Positions 16,760-23,243 of a DNA stretch of 38,228 bases are shown piece by piece. A program made the position numbers and the translations under genes. The notes beneath the pieces are model-generated. The model had not been told where the DNA came from and did no database searches. It saw only the letters and a list, made by a program, of their open reading frames with translations. Source of the stretch: Kiloniellales bacterium (GTDB taxonomy: Bacteria; Pseudomonadota; Alphaproteobacteria; Kiloniellales; JAKSBE01); NCBI GenBank assembly GCA_022361275.1, contig JAKSBE010000274.1, forward strand, positions 1-38,228. The letters run 5' to 3'. Every line of letters starts with the position of its first letter. Position 1 is the stretch's first letter.

Positions 16760-17458
16760 TCAGTCGTAGTCGTAGCGCGGATACCAGTCGGTGCCGCGCC
16801 CTTCCGGCGTCAGGTCGAGCAGGTTCCACAGCGGCCAGAGGTTGTCGATGTGGCGCGGGTTCTGGCCCGGTTCCGACGGCAGGAAGAAGAGTTCCGAGGC
16901 ATAGCGATGGCAGATGCCGTCCTCGGCCTTCTGGAACACGTTGACGATCGGCAGCTGCTCACCCTCCGGCGTCTCGGCCAGGTAATCGCTGTTGTAGCTG
17001 CAGCCGCCGGAGGACAGGAGCCTCAGGTTGTGCCAGCCGCGTCCGCGCGCCCAGTCGCGGATCTGGCCGATCGGCGCCTTGGCGACCACGGCCAGGTTCG
17101 TCCGCTGGGCGATGTGCACCGCATTGCCGTCGAGGCCGTCGAGGAAGGCGCTGCACATCGGGCAAGGCTTACCGTCCGGCGCATACATGAAGCCGTAGAC
17201 GACCAGGCTGTCCTTGCCGGGGGCGAAGAGCTCCGAAAGGCAGGTCCGGGTCACCGTGGTGCTGTCCGAAAGGTCGCGGCCGCCCTCCTCGAAGACATAG
17301 TCCTCCTTCAAAAGGCCGCCGCGCGGCAATTTCCGGCGCAGCGCGGCGACCTTCTCGACCTGCACCCGCAGGTCCTTCTCGGCCGCGAGCAGACGGTCGC
17401 GGGCCGCCCGGTAGTCTTCGGTCTCGTTCGGCAGGTGCTGCCGATGGAACTGTCCCAT
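16760..17458 (-). CDS. DUF899 thioredoxin-like protein
   Basis: A 232-residue member of DUF899, a thioredoxin-fold family of unknown reaction. The middle contains LVVYGFMYAPDGKPCPMCSAFLDGLDG with the CPMC pair, followed by AQRTNLAVVAKAPIGQIRDWARGRGW and a C-terminal HIDNLWPLWNLLDLTPEGRG, all family hallmarks. The CxxC position suggests thiol redox chemistry, but that is inference. It lies 33 bp after arsR and 19 bp before the GFA gene, an arrangement common in proteobacteria. Confidence 0.9.
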   Translation of the reverse strand: MGQFHRQHLPNETEDYRAARDRLLAAEKDLRVQVEKVAALRRKLPRGGLLKEDYVFEEGGRDLSDSTTVTRTCLSELFAPGKDSLVVYGFMYAPDGKPCPMCSAFLDGLDGNAVHIAQRTNLAVVAKAPIGQIRDWARGRGWHNLRLLSSGGCSYNSDYLAETPEGEQLPIVNVFQKAEDGICHRYASELFFLPSEPGQNPRHIDNLWPLWNLLDLTPEGRGTDWYPRYDYD

Positions 17459-17491
17459 CGTCTTGTCCTCACTCCTGCATCGGACCTCGGG

Positions 17492-17845
17492 TCAGCCGTC
17501 CCCATCCGGGCGATCCGGGTCCAGGCGGTCCAGATAGCCGGCCAGGGCGTCGAGCTGCGCCTCCCAGAAGCGCCGGTACTCGGCGATCCAGGCGGCGGCG
17601 TCGCGCAGCGGCGCGGCGTCCAGGCGGCAGCGGACGACCCGGCCGTCCTTCTCCTTGCGGACGAGCCCCGCCGTCTCCAGCACCCGGAGGTGCTTGGAGA
17701 CGGCCGGCAGCGACATCTCGTGGGGCGCGGCCAGGTCGCCGACGCTGGCCTCCCCCAGCGCCAGACGCGCGAGGATCGCCCGGCGGGTCGGGTCGCCCAG
17801 GGCGGAAAACACGGCGTCGAGGTCTTGCGATTGATATTTAACCAT
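17492..17845 (-). CDS. ArsR-family transcriptional repressor
   Basis: A 117-residue winged-helix regulator. DAVFSALGDPTRRAILARL (10-28), the recognition region MSLPAVSKHLRVLETAGLVRKEK, and RVVRCRLDAAPL are typical of the SdpR-like ArsR branch. No ArsR metal-binding CxC motif is present, so it probably does not sense metals through the classical site. It heads the arsR-DUF899-GFA operon, and an AT-rich palindrome overlaps its start codon, consistent with autorepression. Confidence 0.9.
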   Translation of the reverse strand: MVKYQSQDLDAVFSALGDPTRRAILARLALGEASVGDLAAPHEMSLPAVSKHLRVLETAGLVRKEKDGRVVRCRLDAAPLRDAAAWIAEYRRFWEAQLDALAGYLDRLDPDRPDGDG

Positions 17846-17853
17846 TTAGTTTA
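17838..17853. promoter_or_regulatory. Candidate ArsR operator over the start codon
   Basis: TTAAC-N6-GTTTA is an imperfect inverted repeat in an unusually AT-rich stretch (about 17830-17860) for this GC-rich region. It covers the arsR ATG (17843-17845). Autoregulation is inferred from position only. Confidence 0.35.
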
Positions 17854-17898
17854 TTATTGACCCGCCGGCAAGGCATGTCAAGCCGCGCCCTGCCCCTG

Positions 17899-17924
17899 GA
17901 TAGTTAGAGCAGCCCCCGTTCGAG
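17899..17924 (+). repeat. Fragment of dual-hairpin repeat family 1 (copy D)
   Basis: GATAGTTAGAGCAGC followed by CCCCGTTCGA matches the left half of hairpin 2 of the repeat seen complete at 22037-22144. The rest is missing, so this is a decayed or partial copy. Confidence 0.5.
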
Positions 17925-18056
17925 AGATACTGTGCTGTATCCTGATCGCCGGAGTGATGGCGCTCGGCCTCGGCCTACTGCGCGGCCTCACCGGCAGGTC
18001 GCAGGACGCCGCGACGGCCTGGCGTCCGGACGGCAAGCGGGAGGAGGACTAGGACC

Positions 18057-18431
18057 TTGGCAGGCTTCAGCTTCAGGGAGCGCGCGGGCCGCTTCCGGCA
18101 CGCCTTCAGCGGCCTCGGCTTCATGCTGCGGACCCAGCACAACGCCTGGCTTCACGCGGTCGCGACGCTTCTCGCGGTCGCCTTGGGGGTCGCGCTGGAC
18201 CTCGCCGCCGCCGACTGGAAGTGGCTGGTCCTGACCATCGTCATGGTCTGGGTCGCCGAGGCCACGAACACGGCCTTCGAGCATCTCTGCGACGCGGTCT
18301 CGCCGGACGACAACGCCTCGGTCAAGGTCGCCAAGGACGTCGCCGCCGGCGCGGTCCTGATCTGCGCTATCGGCGCGGTCTCCATGGCCTGGCTGATCTT
18401 CGGCCCTTACCTCTTCACCTTCACCGGCTAG
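18057..18431 (+). CDS. dgkA: Diacylglycerol kinase (DgkA family)
   Basis: A 124-residue inner-membrane lipid kinase with three helices. It phosphorylates diacylglycerol, or undecaprenol in some members, using ATP, and recycles lipids by-produced in envelope synthesis. The active-site block EATNTAFEHLCD (68-79) and the VKVAKDVAAGAVL segment (Lys93, Asp94) are clearly visible. It starts with TTG; GGAGGA lies 9-10 nt upstream and no better start is available. Codon use and length match the family. Confidence 0.9.
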   Translation: MAGFSFRERAGRFRHAFSGLGFMLRTQHNAWLHAVATLLAVALGVALDLAAADWKWLVLTIVMVWVAEATNTAFEHLCDAVSPDDNASVKVAKDVAAGAVLICAIGAVSMAWLIFGPYLFTFTG

Positions 18432-18532
18432 TGTGATTCGCCGTAGCGAGCGCGGGCCGCTGGGCGTAGTCTCCGCTTGGCCGCCCGCCGCCGATCGAGC
18501 GGGCCGGGTTGGCACCTGACCGGGAGAGCAGC

Positions 18533-19051
18533 ATGGATGACGGCACCGCAGCGACCATGAAGTACATCCTGATGTTCGCGGCGATCTATGTCGCGTTGCT
18601 GCTGACGGTCGGCACTCTTGCCGTGATCACGAGTTTCGAGCCGAACAACGGAGTCAGGATCGGCATCTTCGTCGTCGCGATCATCCCGCCGGCCCACAAG
18701 TTCGCGCAGGCTTACGGGCGGCTCCCTTCGAAGGGTGAGCGCGCGCGCTTCGCGCTCGGCTGCCTGATCGTCAGCATCGCATCCGACGTGGCCATGCTGA
18801 CCGTCCTGCCCATAATCGAGGCGGGCCAGGACGCCGGTTCCGCGATCCTGGAACTGGTCGCCATCCTCTTCGGCGAACTTGGCCATGTCTTCCTGGCCAT
18901 AATGCTGGGCGTTCTCGGCCTCTATTTCCTGGTGGCCTACTTCGGCTTCCGCTGGTTCGCCAAGAGCGGGCTCAAGCCCCCTGCGCAAGGAGGCGCGGCC
19001 TCGAGCCCCGGCGGCGGCTCGGATCCGGACCTGCCCCGGCCTCCGGCGTAG
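18533..19051 (+). CDS. Four-helix membrane protein (ABZJ_00895-like)
   Basis: A 172-residue inner-membrane protein with about four hydrophobic helices (about residues 8-30, 38-55, 78-100 and 108-140), with NNGVRIGIFVVAIIPPAHKFAQAYGRLPSKGE between the second and third. The pattern resembles the ABZJ_00895 family of unknown function. A Pro/Gly-rich tail ends the protein. ATG 18533 has GGGAGAG upstream and is preferred to the TTG at 18509. It is not obviously linked to its neighbours. Confidence 0.65.
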   Translation: MDDGTAATMKYILMFAAIYVALLLTVGTLAVITSFEPNNGVRIGIFVVAIIPPAHKFAQAYGRLPSKGERARFALGCLIVSIASDVAMLTVLPIIEAGQDAGSAILELVAILFGELGHVFLAIMLGVLGLYFLVAYFGFRWFAKSGLKPPAQGGAASSPGGGSDPDLPRPPA

Positions 19052-19121
19052 CGTCACCTGCAGCCCGACCGCCCGGCGTGCTCAGGCGCCCGCGGCACCG
19101 CCGGGGCCGCGTCGGCACGGG

Positions 19122-20054
19122 TCAGGACAGCGGACGGACCACGTCGGGCAGCTTGCCCCGGATCAGCTCGGCGAGCTGCTGCAGGGATCCGCTGCGCGGG
19201 AAGGTCTTGCGGTAGACCAGGGCGATGCGGCGCAGGGCCTTGGCCGCGTCGATCGGCTTGGCGTCCAGCGGCGCCCGCCGGCTGCGGCGGCCGTGCAGCG
19301 CCAGGGCCGGCACCAGGGTGCAGCCGTAGCCGGCGGCCACCATCTGGCGCAGGGTCTCCAGGCTGGTGGCCTGGAGGTTGCCCAGGCCGTGCAGCTTGCC
19401 GCGCCCTGCCCGGCCTCGCGGCGCCTGTCCGCAGACGGACAGGGCCTGGTCGCGCAGGCAGTGCCCCTCGGCCAGGAGCAACAGGTCTTCCCTCACGAGG
19501 TCCTGCTCGGAGATCCGGGCCCGCTTGGCGAAGGGATGCTCCGGCGGATGGACGACCCAGAAGGGCTCGTCGAAAAGCGGCAGGACGGCCAGCTCGGCGC
19601 CCTCGACCGGCAGCGCCACCAGGGCCGCGTCGAGCTCGTGCGCCTTGAGCAGGTCCAGGAGCTGATCGGTCAGATCCTCCCGCAGGACCAATTCCAGCGC
19701 CGGAAAGGCCCGGCCGATGGGCGCCAGGATCCAAGGCAGGAGATAGGGCCCCAAGGTCGGGATGATGCCCAAGGTCAGGGGCCCGGCCATGGGATCGCGG
19801 TTGGCCGCGGCGATCTCCAGGATGGCGTCGGCCTGCTCCAGGGCCTGGCGCGCCCGCGCGACCACGGCCTCGCCCAGGGGCGTCACGACCACCGACTTGT
19901 TGCTGCGCTCCAAGAGCTGCAGGCCGAGGTAGGCCTCCAGCTTCTTGAGCTGGGAGCTGAGCGTCGGCTGGCTCACGTTGCAGGCCGCCGCGGCGCGGCC
20001 GAAGTGCCGCTCCTCGGCGACCGCGACCAGGTACCTGAGATCCCTGAGGTTCAT
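19122..20054 (-). CDS. oxyR: Hydrogen peroxide sensor OxyR
   Basis: A 310-residue LysR-type regulator of the peroxide response. With the start at ATG 20054 (MNLRDLRYLVAVAEERHFGRAA), the two redox cysteines in GHCLRDQALSVC fall at residues 199 and 208, exactly the E. coli numbering. The motif ATSLETLRQMVAAGYGCTLVPALAL is conserved. There is a small basic insert (PRGRAGRGKLHGLGN) after Cys208. The ORF track start at 20093 adds 13 residues unlike the family. It is divergent from a putative manganese exporter, with an Irr-like box between, and a catalase remnant lies beyond; catalase is a usual OxyR target. Confidence 0.95.
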   Translation of the reverse strand: MNLRDLRYLVAVAEERHFGRAAAACNVSQPTLSSQLKKLEAYLGLQLLERSNKSVVVTPLGEAVVARARQALEQADAILEIAAANRDPMAGPLTLGIIPTLGPYLLPWILAPIGRAFPALELVLREDLTDQLLDLLKAHELDAALVALPVEGAELAVLPLFDEPFWVVHPPEHPFAKRARISEQDLVREDLLLLAEGHCLRDQALSVCGQAPRGRAGRGKLHGLGNLQATSLETLRQMVAAGYGCTLVPALALHGRRSRRAPLDAKPIDAAKALRRIALVYRKTFPRSGSLQQLAELIRGKLPDVVRPLS

Positions 20055-20130
20055 CCCCCACCCCGATAGATGGCGTAAATCGCTGTCATTCAAACAATCG
20101 AATTCTCGGCTACGGATTTCAAGCCTAAAT

Positions 20131-20146
20131 TTATAATTATTCTAAT
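20131..20146. promoter_or_regulatory. Irr-like iron box between oxyR and the metal exporter
   Basis: TTATAATTATTCTAAT matches the box upstream of the catalase remnant at 15 of 16 positions when that box is read on the other strand. It fits the iron control element pattern TTTAGAA-N3-TTCTAAA known for the alphaproteobacterial regulator Irr, with one weak arm. It lies between the divergent starts at 20054 and 20209. Confidence 0.5.
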
Positions 20147-20208
20147 TCCAAGTCTGGAAGCCGGCCGAGACCGAACCTCGCCGAAGAGCGAAAAGAGCCA
20201 ACCCAGCC

Positions 20209-21393
20209 ATGTCCAGCCTGGTCGCAGTCCTGCATCAAAAGACGCCCGGCGCCGGCGGCCTGCGGGACCGCCTGCGCTGGCGCTCCCTGGTCCTCGTCCT
20301 GCTGGCGGCGCTGGCGCTGACCTCCGCCGAAACTCTGCGGATCGTGATGGAAGCCCTCAGCGAGGCCTATCTGGCGGTCACGGTCTTCGTCGCCGGCACC
20401 CTCGCGCTGGTCTACGGCCTGGAGCGCGCCTTCAAGGGCGACTTCGGCACCCTCCTGGCGCGCGTCGGACGCTGGCAGGTCCCCGCCGGCGCCGTGATGG
20501 GTGCCTTTCCGGGCTGCGGCGGCGCCATCGTCATGGTCACGCAGTTCACCAAGGGCCACGCCAGCTTCGGCACCCTGGTCGCCACCCTGACCGCGACCAT
20601 GGGCGACGCCATGTTCCTCCTGCTGGCGAAGGAGCCGGGGACCGCGCTCGGCATCATCGCTCTGAGCGTGGTGGTGGGCTCGCTCTCGGGCCTGGCGGTC
20701 GACGCCCTGCACGGCCGCGGCTTCCTGCAGCCGCGCCGGCCGGCGCAGGCGGCGGAGGCCCCGGCGACCGCCGCAGGCGCCGACGCCGCTGCGCCGGCCT
20801 CCCTGCGGCTGCTGTGGTTCGTCCTGCTGGTCCCCGGCTTGGCCCTGGGCGTGATGGGAGCCTTCCAGGTCGAGCTCGCCAGCCTCGTCCCGCTGCCGGC
20901 CGGGACCGAGCCCGAGCTCTGGCTGGGCGTGGCCGGCGCGGTGCTCGCGCTGATCCTCTGGGCCGGCTGGAGCCATGCGCAGGAGGTGCCGGCGAGCGCC
21001 GGCTGCAGCCGCGAGGACCTCGGCGCGCGCATCATGACCGACACCAACTTCATCACCGCCTGGGTGGTCTTCGCCTTCCTGGTCTACGAGCTGGGCTTGC
21101 ACTTCAGCGGCGTCGACCTCGCGGCGGCCTTCGCGCTCTGGGCGCCCCTGGTGCCCCTGGCCGCGATCCTGGTCGGGTTCCTGCCCGGCTGCGGACCGCC
21201 GATCGTGGTCACGACCCTTTACCTGACCGGCAGCCTGCCGCTCTCGGCGCAGATCGGCAACGCGATCAGCAACGACGGCGACGCGCTCTTCCCGGCGCTG
21301 GCGCTGGCGCCCAAGGCGGCCATGGTGGCCACGCTCTACAGCGCGCTGCCGGCGCTGCTGGTCGCCTACGGCTGTTTCCTGATCTGGGAGTGA
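20209..21393 (+). CDS. Putative manganese/heavy-metal exporter (10-TM, PF11449-like)
   Basis: A 394-residue inner-membrane protein with about ten helices. Two halves carry matching motifs: GAFPGCGGAIVMVTQFTKG...TMGDAMFLLLA in the first and GFLPGCGPPIVVTTLYLTG...SNDGDALFPALA in the second, showing an internal duplication with a PGCG and a GDA element in each half. The family is annotated as putative 10-TM heavy-metal or manganese transporter; export of Mn2+ is an inference from family naming. A variable Ala/Pro-rich linker (about residues 180-200) joins the halves. It is divergent from oxyR and sits upstream of the catalase remnant, a setting that links manganese and peroxide handling. Confidence 0.8.
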   Translation: MSSLVAVLHQKTPGAGGLRDRLRWRSLVLVLLAALALTSAETLRIVMEALSEAYLAVTVFVAGTLALVYGLERAFKGDFGTLLARVGRWQVPAGAVMGAFPGCGGAIVMVTQFTKGHASFGTLVATLTATMGDAMFLLLAKEPGTALGIIALSVVVGSLSGLAVDALHGRGFLQPRRPAQAAEAPATAAGADAAAPASLRLLWFVLLVPGLALGVMGAFQVELASLVPLPAGTEPELWLGVAGAVLALILWAGWSHAQEVPASAGCSREDLGARIMTDTNFITAWVVFAFLVYELGLHFSGVDLAAAFALWAPLVPLAAILVGFLPGCGPPIVVTTLYLTGSLPLSAQIGNAISNDGDALFPALALAPKAAMVATLYSALPALLVAYGCFLIWE

Positions 21394-21462
21394 CCGCCAT
21401 GCGCATTGACAAGGGTTATCAACGCCATCCGATCAATCGATTGGAGCCGAGCCCTCGCGAAT

Positions 21463-21480
21463 ATTAGAATAATTCTAAAT
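21463..21480. promoter_or_regulatory. Irr-type iron control element upstream of katA remnant
   Basis: TTAGAA-TAA-TTCTAA (21464-21478) is a perfect 6+3+6 palindrome, extended as ATTAGAATAATTCTAAAT. It agrees with the Irr ICE consensus and lies 95 bp before the catalase start in an otherwise GC-rich region. Confidence 0.65.
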
Positions 21481-21574
21481 ATAGCCGTCGCGCGCTGCGG
21501 CACCACGGTTCTCGGCGGGAGTCAGCCCCGGCGGGACCCGGTTTAGACGGGAACCTCACGACCAGGAGACGGAA

Positions 21575-21924
21575 ATGTCCGAACGGAAAACCCTCACCAC
21601 CTCGGCCGGCGCCCCGATCGCCGACAACCAGAATTCGGCCACGGCCGGCGTCCGCGGTCCGATCCTGATGCAGGACTACCAGCTGATCGAGAAACTGGCG
21701 CATCAGAACCGCGAGCGGATCCCGGAGCGTACCGTCCATGCCAAGGGCTGGGGCGCCTACGGCAACTTCACCGTCACCCAAGACGTCACCAAGTACACCC
21801 GCGCCAAGGTCTTCTCCGAGGTCGGCAAGCGGCTTCTCGGTCAAGTTCTATACCGAGGAGGGCAACTGGCGAAGGCGTCGCCAAGGCGCTGGGACTGGAG
21901 GTGAAACTCGACGCGGCCGAATAG
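21575..21924 (+). pseudogene. katA: Catalase remnant with two internal deletions
   Basis: The first 85 codons ([20 protein letters not shown] to [14 protein letters not shown]) are a normal clade 3 catalase N-terminus, including the catalytic His in VHAKG. The sequence then jumps, in a second frame, to [13 protein letters not shown], a segment that normally lies about 25 residues further on. It jumps again, in a third frame, to [17 protein letters not shown] followed by TAG, which looks like a catalase C-terminus. Some 350-400 codons are missing, with the haem-ligand Tyr region among them, so no active catalase can be made. The in-frame ORF (21575-21904) would give 109 residues ending in unrelated sequence. 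GAGACGG precedes the ATG, and promoter, Irr box and terminator all remain. Assembly error must be excluded. Confidence 0.9.
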
Positions 21925-21969
21925 ACCGTAACCGATCAGGGTGCTCCCCCGCGCATCCTGTCCCCGAGG

Positions 21970-22020
21970 CGGGCCGTCGTCGGTTTCAGTTCCCTCGGCC
22001 GGCGGCGGCCCGCACCTTTT
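21970..22020 (+). terminator. Terminator of the katA remnant
   Basis: CGGGCCGTCGTCGG (21970-21983) pairs with CCGGCGGCGGCCCG (21999-22012), a 14-bp stem with two G-U pairs, followed by CACCTTTTCTTTCTT. A closely similar hairpin follows the NTF2-like gene at 23075-23114. Confidence 0.8.
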
Positions 22021-22036
22021 CTTTCTTCCAACTGTC

Positions 22037-22144
22037 CTAGATCAAACTGCGTTTAATTGGACTCAATTAAACGCAGATAATTTGATCTATTCCATAGAGT
22101 TAGAGCAGCTTATCCGCGTTCGAATGAACGCGGGCTGCTCTAGC
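22037..22144 (+). repeat. Dual-hairpin repeat family 1, copy A
   Basis: Two hairpins in a row. Hairpin 1 (22038-22089): TAGATCAAA + CTGCGTTTAATTG, loop GACT, CAATTAAACGCAG, extra ATAA, TTTGATCTA. Spacer TTCCATAGAGT. Hairpin 2 (22101-22142): TAGAGCAGC, extra TTAT, CCGCGTTC, loop GAAT, GAACGCGG, GCTGCTCTA. The two unpaired 4-nt insertions, ATAA and TTAT, are complementary to each other. Copy B at 23145-23243, in opposite orientation, matches it except for one base and these two insertions. The remaining gap 22145-22475 has no gene that I can support. Confidence 0.9.
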
Positions 22145-22475
22145 GCCCGATGCCCGGGATCGCCCCGACCCCGGACAAGGCGGGCCAAAGGCGGTCATGC
22201 AGGCGGTTCCGGCCATCGACCCGAGGTAACGTCGCCAAGAGCCGGAGGGCCGGAGGCGTTGCGCCCCCGCCTGTTCGCCCCGGGGTCGATTTCGTTGCCA
22301 AACCGTCGGGAAGCTTTCGTCGTCCAGGGCCACGCCCGCTCTGCCGCAGCCGCCATAGGGATTTCCGATCAAAGCCCGGCGCTACGGTCGGTTGGCATGA
22401 CGCCCTCCGTCCCCATTTGACGGATACCCGCAGCACACCCACTCCATTGGAAACGAAGAGAGAGGCTGGATCACC

Positions 22476-23066
22476 ATGAAGAAGACGGCTTTGGTCGCTT
22501 TGATGACGGTCACGATGGCGTCCTATGCCCAGGCGGCGGCGATCACGAAGGACGAGGTCATCGCCGCGCAGGAAGCCTGGGCCAAGGGCATCATCGGCAT
22601 CGGACAGGCCTACCTGGACGAGGGCGACTATCGGGCGGCGGCGTCCAAGCACCTCCAGAACCTCTACGCCTACGAGCAGGGCTATGTCCTGTTCAAGCCG
22701 ACCCTGGCGTACGACGACCAGTTCCGGGAGACCTTCGACCAGGCGCTGTCCTACTTCGTCGGCGGCAGTATCGAGGAAGACACCGGCTTCGCGACTCGCC
22801 CCTGGCGGCAGGTGCGCTTCGGCGAGCGGCAGATCGTGATCAACGGCACCACGGCCGCGGTGATGGGCAACTACTACTTCACGCCCGTCGATTCGGAGGA
22901 GGAAACCAAGGTCGAATACACCTTCGGCTACGTCCGGGACGACGAGGGCCGGCTTCGGATCAACGTCCACCACTCCTCCTTGCCGTTCCATAACCAGGAG
23001 CGGCACAGCACGCCCCCGGGACCGACGAATGCATCGACCGAGGGCTTGCCGCCGAATAGGTCGTAA
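22476..23066 (+). CDS. Exported NTF2-like (SnoaL-fold) protein
   Basis: A 196-residue protein with a signal peptide (MKKTALVALMTVTMASYAQA, cleavage near residue 20). The mature part has the pattern of a periplasmic NTF2-like family: EVIAAQEAWAKGIIGIGQAY, LYAYEQGYVLFKPTLA, YFVGGSIEEDTGFATRPW, AVMGNYYFT, and KVEYTFGYVRDDEGRLRINVHHSSLPF. Relatives are sometimes labelled phosphoribosyl-AMP cyclohydrolase, which is unsupported by any catalytic motif. The last 20 residues are low-complexity. The gene is alone on a 1-kb segment flanked by inverted copies of repeat family 1. GAGAGAGGC lies upstream of the ATG. Confidence 0.75.
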   Translation: MKKTALVALMTVTMASYAQAAAITKDEVIAAQEAWAKGIIGIGQAYLDEGDYRAAASKHLQNLYAYEQGYVLFKPTLAYDDQFRETFDQALSYFVGGSIEEDTGFATRPWRQVRFGERQIVINGTTAAVMGNYYFTPVDSEEETKVEYTFGYVRDDEGRLRINVHHSSLPFHNQERHSTPPGPTNASTEGLPPNRS

Positions 23067-23074
23067 CAGGAGAC

Positions 23075-23114
23075 GGGCCGCCGTCGGTTTCGGTCTCCTC
23101 ACCGGCGGCGGCCC
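23075..23114 (+). terminator. Terminator of the NTF2-like gene
   Basis: GGGCCGCCGTCGG pairs with CCGGCGGCGGCCC over 13 bp, loop TTTCGGTCTCCTCA. AGGAGAC just upstream (23068-23074) could instead pair with GTCTCCT in the loop. The stem and loop resemble the katA terminator closely. There is only a short pyrimidine-poor tail, so termination may be imperfect. Confidence 0.6.
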
Positions 23115-23144
23115 TGCTTGGCCGGTATACTGCGCACATGAGCG

Positions 23145-23243
23145 CTAGAGCAGCCCGCGTTCATTCGAACGCGGGCTGCTCTAGCTCTATGGAATAGATC
23201 AAACTGCGTTTAATTGAGTCCAATTAAACGCAGTTTGATCTAG
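23145..23243 (-). repeat. Dual-hairpin repeat family 1, copy B (inverted, perfect arms)
   Basis: Reverse orientation of copy A. Both hairpins are fully paired because the ATAA and TTAT insertions are absent: CTAGAGCAGCCCGCGTTC...GAACGCGGGCTGCTCTAG, then TAGATCAAACTGCGTTTAATTG...TTTGATCTA. Hairpin 1 has a GANTC sequence at its apex, as do copies A and C. Its outer CTAG provides the TAG stop codon of the rhodanese gene. Confidence 0.9.

Noticed and set aside
17957-18052. 31-codon ORF just before dgkA (MALGLGLLRGLTGRSQDAAT...)
   Set aside because: It could be a small membrane peptide, but the ribosome site is too close to the start and no family is recognised.
20058-20082. OxyR-type site just upstream of oxyR (GATAG near 20064)
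   Set aside because: Only one half matches; no second arm at the required spacing.
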